Of a stretch of DNA of 62,565 nt, positions 50,229-58,138 are shown one piece after another. The position numbers and the translations under genes are program-made. How positions within the stretch are numbered: the stretch's first letter is position 1; each line of letters starts with the position of its first letter. The notes under the pieces are model-generated. The model searched no databases and had not been told where the DNA came from. It saw nothing but the letters and a program-made list of their open reading frames with translations. Source of the stretch: SM23-32 sp964434535 (GTDB lineage Bacteria; Planctomycetota; Brocadiia; SM23-32); NCBI GenBank assembly GCA_964434535.1, contig CAYSWA010000013.1, forward strand, positions 1 to 62,565, read 5' to 3'.

Positions 50229-50726
50229 ATGTCCGAGCCGATCACGTTCCACTGCGACGCCATGCTCGGCGGGCTGGCCCGCTGGCTGCGGGCGGCGGGC
50301 TACGAGGCGCGCTTCGACGTGCACGTGCGCGACGGCGAGCTGGTGCGGCGGGCGCTTCAGGAGGGCGCCGTGCTGCTGACGAGCGACTCCGGCATCATGG
50401 AGCGCTACGCGGTGAGCGAGGGGCTGGTGCGGGCCCTCTTCGTGGCGCTGGGGCTGAGCCCGCTGGAGCAGCTCGCGCGCGTGATGGGCCGGCTGGAGCT
50501 GCCGCTGCGGCCGTCGCGGTGCATGTCCTGCGGGGGGCGGCTCCGCCCGACGCCGCTGGCGGAGGTGGCCGGCGAGGTGCCGGCCGGGGCGCGGGAGGCA
50601 TACGAGGAGTTCTTCCGCTGCGCCGGCTGCGGCAAGGTGTTCTGGCGGGGCACCCACTGGCAGAGCATCAGCCGGAAACTCCGCCAGGCCGTGGAGGCCG
50701 CGGGAGGAGGGGCCGAGCCGTGCTGA
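50229..50726 (+). CDS. Mut7-C RNase-domain (DUF82/PIN-like) protein
   Basis: 165 residues from ATG 50229 behind GGAAGGGG. The Mut7-C signature is present: FHCDAMLGGLARWLRAAGY (catalytic Asp), VLLTSDSGIMERY (second Asp pair), and a C-terminal zinc ribbon CMSCGGRL ... CAGCGKVFWRGTHW. These PIN-like nucleases are thought to cut RNA; targets are unknown. A longer form beginning 39 bp upstream is possible but adds only a charged, non-conserved stretch. Confidence 0.9.
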   Translation: MSEPITFHCDAMLGGLARWLRAAGYEARFDVHVRDGELVRRALQEGAVLLTSDSGIMERYAVSEGLVRALFVALGLSPLEQLARVMGRLELPLRPSRCMSCGGRLRPTPLAEVAGEVPAGAREAYEEFFRCAGCGKVFWRGTHWQSISRKLRQAVEAAGGGAEPC

Positions 50727-50794
50727 CCGGGCCCCGCTGCCGGCCCGGCGAGGAGCCCCGCCGGCCCGGCCGGAGCCCGGCCGCCGGGATGCAC

Positions 50795-50824
50795 TTGCGG
50801 CGGGGGGGGCCTATGGGCGATAAT
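50795..50824 (+). promoter_or_regulatory. promoter of the SpoIIE-type phosphatase gene
   Basis: TTGCGG at 50795-50800, 18-bp spacer, GATAAT at 50819-50824, about 70 bp before the ATG. Confidence 0.5.
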
Positions 50825-50901
50825 GCGGAGCCCTGCCCTGGCGGGCCGGCAAGCCGCCGCAAGGGCAGCAGGGCCTGCTTGACAGCCGAGCATCCTGATC
50901 G

Positions 50902-52272
50902 ATGAGCAGCGCGGCAAAACCACCCGATGAGTCCCGTTCGGGAGGGGACTACTTGCCCGAGGACGTCGAGGAACTGAAGCGCACCGCGCGCGAGCTGTCC
51001 ATGCGGCTGCGGCGCGCCGAGGCACGCGTGGAAGCGCTGGAGGCGCAACTGCACAAATCCAGCGTCACCCCCGCCGCCCCCGGCCGCGACGAGCGCGAGC
51101 TGAGGGTGCTGGCCGAGCAGCTCGAGCGCCAGGCCATGCTGCTGGAGCGCGACGAGCAGGTGGCCCGCGAGCTCCAGCGCAGCCTCCAGCCCGTCATGGA
51201 GGGCGGCTCGGAGGGCGTGGACTTCGCCATCGAGACCCAGCCCGGCCAGCGGGTCGGGGGCGACTTCTACGACATCATCAACCTCTCGGACAACTTCCTC
51301 GCCTTCCTGATCGCCGACGTCTCCGGCTACGGGCTGCCCGCCGCCGTGATCATGGCCACCGGCCGGCTCGCCTTCCGCACCTACGCGGCCAACGAGCTGA
51401 GCCCGCGCGTCATCATGGACAACGTCAACCGCGCCCTGCTGCGCAGCACCCTGGCCGGCCACTACCTGACCGCCTTCCTCGCCGTGCTCGACACCGAGCT
51501 GCTCACCCTCCAGTACGTGAACGCCTCGCACTGCCCGCCCTTCCTGATCCGCGACGGCGAGGTGACCCCGCTCGATACCGAGGGGCTCTTCGTCGGCATG
51601 TTCGAGGACCCCCAGTACGACCAGAAGGGCATGCAGCTGGAGAAGCACGACCGGCTCTTCTTCTACACCGACGGGCTGCTGGGCGGCTTCGCAGGCGAAG
51701 ACCGGCACGACCAGCAGAAGAAGCTGCGCGACCACCTGGCGCACAACAGCTCCCTGAGCATCCGCGAGCTGGTCAGCCAGCTCAGCCAGCGCCTCAGCGA
51801 GCCCGGCGACGACGTGGCCATCATGGGGGTGGAGCTGCTGCTGGAGAAAGCCCAGCGCAAGCAGATCACCATCCCGAGCCTGCCGCGCGAGCTGGCCCAT
51901 GCCGAGAACGCCATCCTGCCCGTCCTGGAGAACCTCGGCTACGGCGAGCGCGCCATCTTCGGCGTCAAGCTCGCCCTCGAAGAGGCCGCCATCAACGCCA
52001 TCAAGCACGGCAACGAGCTCGACGATACGAAGAAGGTGATCATCAGCTTCTCCATCGACGACAACAAGGCCGTCATCAGCGTCGCCGACGAGGGACCGGG
52101 CTTCGACCCCGGGGCCGTGCCCAACCCGACCGACGAGGAATACCTCATGGCGACCTCCGGGCGCGGCATCGCCCTGATCAACGCCTACATGGACGAGGTG
52201 CGCTACAACGAGAGCGGCAACGAAGTGACCATGATCAAGTACGCCCCCTGGGCGGCCGTCAAGCACACCTGA
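50902..52272 (+). CDS. SpoIIE-type phosphatase fused to an anti-sigma-type HATPase kinase domain
   Basis: 456 residues. A coiled coil (about 16-90) leads into a PP2C/SpoIIE domain (DFAIETQPGQRVGGDFYDII, FLIADVSGYGLPAAVIM, LFFYTDGLLGG). After about residue 310 comes a RsbW/SpoIIAB-like HATPase: FGVKLALEEAAINAIKHGN (N box), VADEGPGFDPG and SGRGIALINAYMDEV. One protein therefore carries both opposing enzymes of a partner switch, a phosphatase and a kinase, for the STAS protein encoded next. What the coiled coil senses is unknown. Confidence 0.92.
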   Translation: MSSAAKPPDESRSGGDYLPEDVEELKRTARELSMRLRRAEARVEALEAQLHKSSVTPAAPGRDERELRVLAEQLERQAMLLERDEQVARELQRSLQPVMEGGSEGVDFAIETQPGQRVGGDFYDIINLSDNFLAFLIADVSGYGLPAAVIMATGRLAFRTYAANELSPRVIMDNVNRALLRSTLAGHYLTAFLAVLDTELLTLQYVNASHCPPFLIRDGEVTPLDTEGLFVGMFEDPQYDQKGMQLEKHDRLFFYTDGLLGGFAGEDRHDQQKKLRDHLAHNSSLSIRELVSQLSQRLSEPGDDVAIMGVELLLEKAQRKQITIPSLPRELAHAENAILPVLENLGYGERAIFGVKLALEEAAINAIKHGNELDDTKKVIISFSIDDNKAVISVADEGPGFDPGAVPNPTDEEYLMATSGRGIALINAYMDEVRYNESGNEVTMIKYAPWAAVKHT

Positions 52273-52294
52273 GCGGACTGCGAGCAACGACACA

Positions 52295-52651
52295 ATGCGT
52301 AATGACAACGGCAGCGGCGCCATTATCGAACAGGAAGTGCAGGACGACGTGGTGATCCTGCACATGACCGGGCAGATGCGTGAGATGGGCGCCGATGCCC
52401 TGCGCGAGGAGCTCGACGGACTCCTGGAACAGGAGCACTACAAGCTGATCTTCGACCTGAGCGAGATCACCTTCATCAGCTCCGTCGGCCTCGGCCAGCT
52501 CATGCGCGCCTTCCGCGCCGCCACCAGCAACGGGGGCTACGTGCGCATCGTCAACCCACAGCCCCTGGTCGAGGAGGTCTTCCGCTTCACCAAGCTGCAT
52601 ACCCTGATCGGCATCTTCGACTCCGTCGAAGAGGCCATGGCGGCCGAGTAG
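52295..52651 (+). CDS. STAS-domain anti-sigma-factor antagonist
   Basis: 118 residues, one STAS domain: DVVILHMTGQM, LIFDLSEITFISSVGLGQLMRAF with the phosphorylatable Ser of the SS pair, and VRIVNPQPLVEEVFRFTKL. In the SpoIIAA/RsbV type, phosphorylation state controls a partner. It lies 22 bp after the gene for the fused phosphatase/kinase, its presumed enzyme. No matching sigma factor or effector is adjacent. No clear ribosome site; translation may be coupled. Confidence 0.93.
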   Translation: MRNDNGSGAIIEQEVQDDVVILHMTGQMREMGADALREELDGLLEQEHYKLIFDLSEITFISSVGLGQLMRAFRAATSNGGYVRIVNPQPLVEEVFRFTKLHTLIGIFDSVEEAMAAE

Positions 52652-52779
52652 GGCGACGGCGGGAGCGGAGACGGCCATTGCTGGTCGCCGCCCGTCGCAG
52701 CCGCCAGCCCCAGCCGGTCGTGGCCGCATCCGCCGTTATCCGTGTCGAAACAGCCGTTGCCGTCAGCCCCAGTTCGCCG

Positions 52780-53841
52780 TCATCCGCGTTCATCCGCGTT
52801 CATCTGCGGTTCCTCCGCCGCCTCTTCGCTGGCGTGCGCCAGGCGGCGCAGGTTCAACCCCTCCGCCCAGAGGAACCCGAGCCCCACCAGCGCCACCGGG
52901 ATGATGTTCAGAGCCCACAGCACCATGGCGAATGCCCCCGCCTCGCCCGCCGCCACGCCGAACAGGCCCGCGCCCTTCACCGCCGCGTACTGGAAGAGCC
53001 CGATGAAGCCCGACGCCTGCGGCGGCACCACCGCCAGCGTGATCAGCACCTGCACGGTCAGCACCCCCGCCGGCGGCAGAGCCAGCCGGAACGCCGCCGC
53101 TACGCACCAGGTGCCCAGCGGGAAACAGGCCCAGATGGCCAACGTCAGCGCCAGCGCCGCCGCCACGCGCCACGGCCGCCGGACGAAGCCGAGCGCGTCT
53201 GTGATCGAGCGCACCAGGCCCAGCAGCCCCTCGCGCGGCCCCGCCGGCAGCGCCCCCAAGACGAACTGCGCCCCCCGCACCACGACGTGCGGCACGAAGG
53301 CCGCCACCGTCAGCACGATCAGAGCCAGCCCGGCCAGCGCCGCGAAGCCCCAGGCCCGGCGCAGAACCTCGGGGCCGAGCGCCGCCGCCTCGCCCCCCCC
53401 AAAGAGGGCGCCGAGCGCCAGCGCCACCAGGAAGCAGGCCCCTACCAGGTCGAAGACCCGTTCCAGGCCCATCGCCGTCCCCGCCGCGTGGCCGAAGCTC
53501 AGCCCGCTCTTGCGGTGCAGCACGTAGGGGCGCACTACCTCCCCCGGGCGCAGCGGCAGCAGGGCGTTGGCCATGAACCCGATCATGGTGGCGCTCAGGA
53601 TCTCGCCGTAGGGCACCGCCCGGATCGGCGCCAGGAAGACGCGCCAGCGCACGACGCGCAGGACGTAGACGAGCGCGGTGAAGCCGAGCGCCGGCAGCAG
53701 CCAGGCGTAGTCGGCCCGGCCGAGCGCCTCGACCATGGCGCCCCACTGCCCGCGCATCTCCCGCAGGAAGAGCAGCGCCGCCCCCGCGCTGACCAGCAGG
53801 CCGATCAGGACCAGCAGGGGCTTGCGGTGTCGCTTCCGCAC
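52780..53841 (-). CDS. lysylphosphatidylglycerol synthase-like flippase (UPF0104)
   Basis: 353 residues from a GTG at 53841, chosen because the preceding in-frame residues are not membrane-like; an earlier start at 53943 would add 34 residues. About eight hydrophobic segments, with the family pattern LVYVLRVVRWRVFL, GFMANALLPLRPGEVVRPYVLHRKSG, GLERVFDLVGACFLVALAL and VVPPQASGFIGLFQYAAV. These AglD/MprF-type membrane domains move lipids across the membrane. The C-terminus (EEPQMNADERG) is built from a tandem repeat. No clear partner genes. Confidence 0.85.
   Translation of the reverse strand: MRKRHRKPLLVLIGLLVSAGAALLFLREMRGQWGAMVEALGRADYAWLLPALGFTALVYVLRVVRWRVFLAPIRAVPYGEILSATMIGFMANALLPLRPGEVVRPYVLHRKSGLSFGHAAGTAMGLERVFDLVGACFLVALALGALFGGGEAAALGPEVLRRAWGFAALAGLALIVLTVAAFVPHVVVRGAQFVLGALPAGPREGLLGLVRSITDALGFVRRPWRVAAALALTLAIWACFPLGTWCVAAAFRLALPPAGVLTVQVLITLAVVPPQASGFIGLFQYAAVKGAGLFGVAAGEAGAFAMVLWALNIIPVALVGLGFLWAEGLNLRRLAHASEEAAEEPQMNADERG
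52781..52810. repeat. 10-bp tandem repeat (CATCCGCGTT)
   Basis: Two perfect copies and a third variant (CATCTGCGGT). On the minus strand it reads repeated GATGAACGCG. It encodes the last residues (MNADERG) of the following minus-strand gene, which suggests the repeat invaded or trimmed the gene end. Confidence 0.8.
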
Positions 53842-54368
53842 GGGCGCCTCGGGGCAAAGGGGCCGACCGCCACCCAATGTAGCCACCCCCGGCGGGCCTG
53901 CGCAACCGGCGAGTGCCGGCGCGGCCCGCCCGCAGATTGTCATCCTGCCATGTGGCCGGCGAGCGGGCGGGCGGCGTGCTGCTGGAGCCTCGGCCCGAAT
54001 AGAGCAACGGCAACAGGTCGGGCCGGCGCTTTTTCTGCTTTGCGGGGCGCGGGACCTGTGGTATAATAGGGGTGTAGAGAAGCGGCCGGTGGGCCGCGCC
54101 CGACCAGGGAAAGAAAGGGAGATAGGGCAACGGGAAGCGCGTCATAAGGCAGCCATAATCGCTATCTTCTCATTATACCTGCTTCCCGCGTTCCTCCCTC
54201 CCAGTACCTTCCCCCGAGGGCGGACGGCACGTCAGTTGCTCCGAGACCGTGCGTGTTGGATTCTGCGTCGCGGGTGCTTTGGAGCTACCTGCCGTCTGAC
54301 GGCCGCACGGGCCGGTTGAGAACCCCTAAGGGGCGGTCGTGCACGTTGCGGCCGCGGGGAAGGCGTTG
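53842..54368. other. intergenic region with a long leader for the kinase gene
   Basis: About 527 bp without a supportable gene. It contains the promoter at 54040-54067. The ~295-nt stretch after it has CGGGAAGC matched by GCTTCCCG about 45 nt later, a small GCCGT-CTG-ACGGC hairpin, and the palindrome CCCCTAAGGGG at 54323-54333. No known riboswitch is recognised. Confidence 0.5.
54040..54067 (+). promoter_or_regulatory. promoter ahead of the Ser/Thr kinase gene
   Basis: TTGCGG at 54040-54045, 16-bp spacer, perfect TATAAT at 54062-54067. The distance to the ATG implies a leader of about 295 nt. Confidence 0.6.
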
Positions 54369-55361
54369 ATGCCCGAGGAGGCTCGCAGGTTCGGCCATTA
54401 CGTTCTGAAGCGCCTCCTCGGCCATGGGGACATGGGGGCCGTTTACCTGGCCGAGGATGAGGTGAGCGGCGAGCCGGCCGCCGTGAAGGTGCTGCCGGCG
54501 AGCCTGGCCACCAACACCGAGTACATCCGGCGCTTCCTGACCGAGGCCCGCATCGCCACCCAGCTCGACCACCCCCACATCGTCAAGGTCTACGCCTACG
54601 GCCGCGAGCGGGGCCACTACTACCTGGCGATGGAGTACCTGGAGGGGCGGAGCCTGCGGGCGAAGACCGCCACCGAGGGCTCCCTGCCCTGGCGCGAAGC
54701 CGTCCAGACGACCATCCAGGTGGCCGAGGGCCTGAAGGCCGCCGCCGACCAGGGCATCATCCACCGCGACGTCAAGCCGGAGAACCTGCTGCTGGACAGC
54801 GAGGGGGGCGTGCGCATCGCCGACCTGGGGCTGGCCAAGGAGATGGGCGTCATCGAGCCCCTGCCCAGCGACACCAGCCTGGGCACCCCCGACTACATGA
54901 GCCCCGAGCAGGTGAACAACTCCGAGACGGTCGACTTGCGCAGCGACATCTACAGCCTCGGGGCGACGCTGTTCCACATGATCTGCGGCAAGGCGCCTTA
55001 CACGGGCCACAGCGCCTACGAGGTGATGGTCAAGCACGTCTCCGCCCCGCTGCCCTCCCCGCTGAAGTACGTGCCCGACCTGCCCCGCGCCGTCTGCGAC
55101 GTGATGCGCAAGATGATGGCGCGCGACCCTGAAGACCGCTATCAGAGCTACGACGAGCTGATCGCCGACCTGCGCGCCCTGCTCGCCGGAGAGCCTGTCC
55201 TCGCCTCCCAGTTCGCCGACGAGAGCCTGATCAGCCGCAACGGCAGCAGCCACAACGGGCACGCGGCGGCGGCGAAGACGCGCGGCCTGCTCTGGTTCGC
55301 CGTGGCCGCCGTGCCGATCCTGGCCGGCGTCGGCGTGCTGGTCTACCTCGTGGTCGGCTGA
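54369..55361 (+). CDS. membrane-anchored Ser/Thr protein kinase (Hanks type)
   Basis: 330 residues from ATG 54369 behind GGGGAAGG. Kinase domain about 9-275: glycine loop GHGDMGAVY (18-26), Lys40, catalytic HRDVKPENL (132-140), metal-binding ADLGLAK (Asp152; DLG rather than DFG, common in bacterial kinases), SLGTPDYMSPEQ and DLRSDIYSLGATLFHM. A short linker and one C-terminal transmembrane helix (about 307-329) follow; no external sensor domain is present. A GTG at 54339 is a less likely start. Confidence 0.95.
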   Translation: MPEEARRFGHYVLKRLLGHGDMGAVYLAEDEVSGEPAAVKVLPASLATNTEYIRRFLTEARIATQLDHPHIVKVYAYGRERGHYYLAMEYLEGRSLRAKTATEGSLPWREAVQTTIQVAEGLKAAADQGIIHRDVKPENLLLDSEGGVRIADLGLAKEMGVIEPLPSDTSLGTPDYMSPEQVNNSETVDLRSDIYSLGATLFHMICGKAPYTGHSAYEVMVKHVSAPLPSPLKYVPDLPRAVCDVMRKMMARDPEDRYQSYDELIADLRALLAGEPVLASQFADESLISRNGSSHNGHAAAAKTRGLLWFAVAAVPILAGVGVLVYLVVG

Positions 55362-55595
55362 GCGCCGCCGTTCGCCGCACCATCCCGAAGCGCGCAACCA
55401 GAAGGTGGATGCATGGCCCTGCGGGTCGCCGCGGCCGCTTTGCTCGGCGCGGGCATCGGCGCCGATACTGGGCCGCCTCGCCGCGCAGGAGCCCCCGCCG
55501 CAGCCCGACGCCTGAGCGAGCCGCACAGCGCTTGCGCCTGGCGCCCCCTTCTGGTAGCATTCAGCCTCCCACAGGCACCAGCCCCCGGAGGCGCC

Positions 55596-56063
55596 ATGAA
55601 CCAGGCGGACTTCCTGCGCGTGATCGGAGTGGACGAGGGCGAGGACTACACCCCCGTGGCCGGAATCCTGTCGGGCGGCTACGGCTTCGCCGGCTACTTC
55701 AACTCGCAGATCAACAAGCCGCTGGACGAGAGCTTCGTGCTGATCAACGTGCGGCTGATGTCGCTGGAGGGCAGCGAGGACTCGGCCCGGCCCGGCATCT
55801 CGGACTTCAACCAGTTCGTCGAAGAGATCGTGCTGAAGAACTACCTGCCCGAGCAGGAGCCCGAGGCGCCGCGCACGGACTTCTACGGCAAGAGCATCCC
55901 CCTGGCGGCGATCCCCTTCGACCAGGTCGTCGCCGTCTACCCCGTCGCCCAGATGGGCAAGATGATGCAGGACCTCCAGCGCGAGGGGCGCAAGCTGCCC
56001 AGCTTCCTGGACTTCACCGACAAGAGCATCGTGCTGAAGCTGCTGCGCACGAAGCTCTGGTAG
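55596..56063 (+). CDS. hypothetical protein
   Basis: 155 residues, GGAGG six bases before the ATG. No family recognised. The sequence is compact and mixed alpha/beta, with no signal or membrane segment: LSGGYGFAGYFNSQINKPLDESFVLINVRLM near the start, FDQVVAVYPVAQMG in the middle, and a helical end. It lies 234 bp after the kinase gene, in the same direction; the gap shows no other gene. Confidence 0.7.
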   Translation: MNQADFLRVIGVDEGEDYTPVAGILSGGYGFAGYFNSQINKPLDESFVLINVRLMSLEGSEDSARPGISDFNQFVEEIVLKNYLPEQEPEAPRTDFYGKSIPLAAIPFDQVVAVYPVAQMGKMMQDLQREGRKLPSFLDFTDKSIVLKLLRTKLW

Positions 56064-56077
56064 GGACGGCGCCCCGC

Positions 56078-56923
56078 TCAGCGCGCCGCGACGCCCCCTG
56101 CCGCCTCCTGCTCGATCAGCGGGCGGGGCAGGCTGCCGCAGTTCAGGATCCGGACCAGGATCCGCAGCGGCGGGGTGTGGAAGAAGCCCTCGGCCCGGAT
56201 GCGGCCGCCGGAGACTGCCGAGCCGATCCGCTTCGGCGGGAAGAACATCTCGCCGTCTATCAGCATCGCCATCCGCCGCCCCGCATGCAGGGCGGTCAGC
56301 TCCTCCAGCCGGGCGGCCTGCGGCGGGGGGAGCTCGAAGGTGAGGATGACCCGCTTCTGGCGCCCGGCGGTCTCCAGCTCGACGCGCTCGAACTGCGGCA
56401 CGGCCAGCACCGGCTCGCGCTGGACGGCGTAGGCGTGCTCGACCGTCTTCAGCTCGTTCAGGCGCGTCAGCACGTAGCGTCGCTCGCGGTAGACCTTCAC
56501 CGCGTAGCCGGGCGGAAGCGCGTCGGGGCCTTCGCCGTCCGGCAGCCCGTCGTCGGGATGGAGCAGCCGGAACTCGGCCCGCCCCTGCATGGTGAGCCAG
56601 CTGAAGGCTCGGACCGGCTCTGCGGCGAGGCGCAGCTCCACGGCGAGGCGGTCCGGCGGCAGGGGCCGCAGCTCGGCGCGGGCGATGTTGAAGGTGCCGC
56701 GCAGCGCGTCGATGCGCGCGCGGAGCACCTCTACCGTCCGCGCCAGCTCGTCGGGGGCGACGGCCCCGGCCTCGGCAGGGCCCAGCACGTAGCTGCGCCG
56801 GTAGGTTCGCCGCGATCCGAGGCGCCACAGCGCGGAGGCGACCAGGAAGAGGCAGAGGGCGATCAGCCCGGCCGTCAGCACCCTTTTCAGGAACGCGCTC
56901 AGCGCCGATCCGGATGCGGCCAT
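56078..56923 (-). CDS. SecD-like periplasmic domain protein without the channel part
   Basis: 281 residues. One N-terminal membrane helix (LTAGLIALCLFLVASALW), then the periplasmic P1-type pattern of SecD: ELARTVEVLRARIDALRG, RLAVELRLAAEPVRAF, MQGRAEFRLLHPDDG. The end matches the SecD stretch just before the channel helices: TALHAGRRMAMLIDGEMFFPP, GGRIRAEGFFHTPPLRILVRILNCGSLPRPL. The six-helix RND bundle that should follow is absent; the gene simply stops. It follows the lptB-like gene with a 49-bp gap and is probably cotranscribed with it. Confidence 0.75.
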   Translation of the reverse strand: MAASGSALSAFLKRVLTAGLIALCLFLVASALWRLGSRRTYRRSYVLGPAEAGAVAPDELARTVEVLRARIDALRGTFNIARAELRPLPPDRLAVELRLAAEPVRAFSWLTMQGRAEFRLLHPDDGLPDGEGPDALPPGYAVKVYRERRYVLTRLNELKTVEHAYAVQREPVLAVPQFERVELETAGRQKRVILTFELPPPQAARLEELTALHAGRRMAMLIDGEMFFPPKRIGSAVSGGRIRAEGFFHTPPLRILVRILNCGSLPRPLIEQEAAGGVAAR

Positions 56924-56972
56924 CTGCCAGCCTGTAGGGACGGGGTGGGGAGTGCCGGGCCGGCGGGCGAGT

Positions 56973-57764
56973 TCACGCTCCCTCGGCCTGCGAAGTGCCG
57001 GACGCGGCCCGCTCGGCCGGCTTGCCCACGCCGAGGTGGTCGGCGGAGATGCGGTCGCCCAGGTAGCTCTCGCGCGCGATGGGGTCGCGCAGGATCTCGT
57101 CGGCGCTGCCCCGGGTGATGATCTGGCCCTCGCTCAGGATGTAGGCCCGGTCGGTGATGCGCAGCGCCTCCAGCACGTTGTGATCGGTGATCAGGACGCC
57201 GATGCCCCGGTACTTGAGACCGATGACCAGGTCCTGCACCTCGCCGACGGCGATGGGATCGATGCCGGTGAAGGGCTCGTCCAGCAGGATGATCTTGGGG
57301 TTGCCGCAGAGGGCGCGGGCGATCTCGAGCCGGCGCCGCTCGCCGCCGCTCAGGGTGTAGGCCGGCTGCTGGGCCAGGCCCGTCAGCCCGAACTCATCGA
57401 GCATCTGCGAGGCCTTCTTGAGCCGGTCCTCCTTGCCGACTCCCTGCATCTCCATGATGGCCAGCAGGTTGTCCTCCACCGTCATGCTCTGGAAGAGGCT
57501 CGGCTCCTGGGCCAGATAGCTCATCCCCAGGCGGCAGCGCTGATGCATGGGCAGGCGGCTGATGTCGTGTCCGTCGAAGTGCACCGAGCCGCCGTCGGGG
57601 CGGATCAAGCCGACGCACATGCGGAACGCCGTCGTCTTGCCCGCCCCGTTGGGCCCGAGCATGCCGACGGCCTCTCCGTTGTTGACGTCGAAGCTGACGT
57701 GGTCGACCACGGCGCGCCCGCCATAGCGCTTGACCAGATCGCCGGCCTGGAACAGGGGCGTCAT
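56973..57764 (-). CDS. lptB: LPS export ABC transporter ATPase LptB
   Basis: 263 residues from ATG 57764 (AGG five bases upstream); ATG 57779 is an alternative. Walker A GPNGAGKT, signature LSGGERRRLEIARAL, Walker B IILLDEPFTGIDPIAV. The stretch MSYLAQEPSLFQSMTVEDNLLAIMEM is characteristic of LptB. It energises lipopolysaccharide extraction from the inner membrane. LptF, G, C and A are not in the window. The C-terminal ~25 residues (GVGKPAERAASGTSQAEGA) extend beyond the usual end. Confidence 0.9.
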   Translation of the reverse strand: MTPLFQAGDLVKRYGGRAVVDHVSFDVNNGEAVGMLGPNGAGKTTAFRMCVGLIRPDGGSVHFDGHDISRLPMHQRCRLGMSYLAQEPSLFQSMTVEDNLLAIMEMQGVGKEDRLKKASQMLDEFGLTGLAQQPAYTLSGGERRRLEIARALCGNPKIILLDEPFTGIDPIAVGEVQDLVIGLKYRGIGVLITDHNVLEALRITDRAYILSEGQIITRGSADEILRDPIARESYLGDRISADHLGVGKPAERAASGTSQAEGA

Positions 57765-57806
57765 GCGAACCTGTGGCATGAGAAGGGAAGGGCGGCAGCG
57801 GTCGCC

Positions 57807-57835
57807 ATTGTAGGGGAAGGCGCCGGCGCATTCAA
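57807..57835 (-). promoter_or_regulatory. promoter of lptB
   Basis: On the minus strand: TTGAAT (57835-57830), 17-bp spacer, TACAAT (57812-57807). The predicted start is near 57800. Confidence 0.65.
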
Positions 57836-58069
57836 GCCGCGCACGCTCCGGCGCTTGAGCGCATGGCCGCCGGGGACGGCGCGGCATGGCAGGGATGGAC
57901 CGGGCGGCAAGGCGCTTTACTCGTCAGGGGGGGGTGGTGTGTCTTCTCGGCGCGGTCTGCGGCGCGCCGGGCCGTTGCGGCCGCATCGCTCAGGGGGGCC
58001 GAGGGCGCCGAGAACGGCCCTGTTGGCCGTTCTCGCGCGAGCAGCGGCCCTGCGCGGCGTACGCTTTGC

Positions 58070-58098
58070 TTGCAAACGGATGGGTGCGTAACTATAAT
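58070..58098 (+). promoter_or_regulatory. promoter of the pilB-pilT cluster
   Basis: TTGCAA at 58070-58075, 17-bp spacer, perfect TATAAT at 58093-58098, about 40 bp before the ATG. The ribosome site GGAGGG precedes the start. Confidence 0.7.
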
Positions 58099-58138
58099 CG
58101 ATTTGAGGCAAAGAACTGAGAGGATCGGAGGGCGGCGC

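Larger units (their letters stand above)
57765..58138. other. intergenic region between divergent lptB and pilB
   Basis: 374 bp without a supportable gene. It holds the promoters of both genes (57807-57835 minus, 58070-58098 plus). Nothing else is evident. Confidence 0.6.

Noticed and set aside
54323..54333. CCCCTAAGGGG palindrome as a terminator or operator
   Set aside because: One-base loop, no T run, and no second copy; kept only as a note within the leader.
55413..55595. Upstream extension of the 155-residue hypothetical protein
   Set aside because: The extra residues are Ala/Pro/Arg-rich without conservation signs, while GGAGG lies directly before the ATG at 55596.
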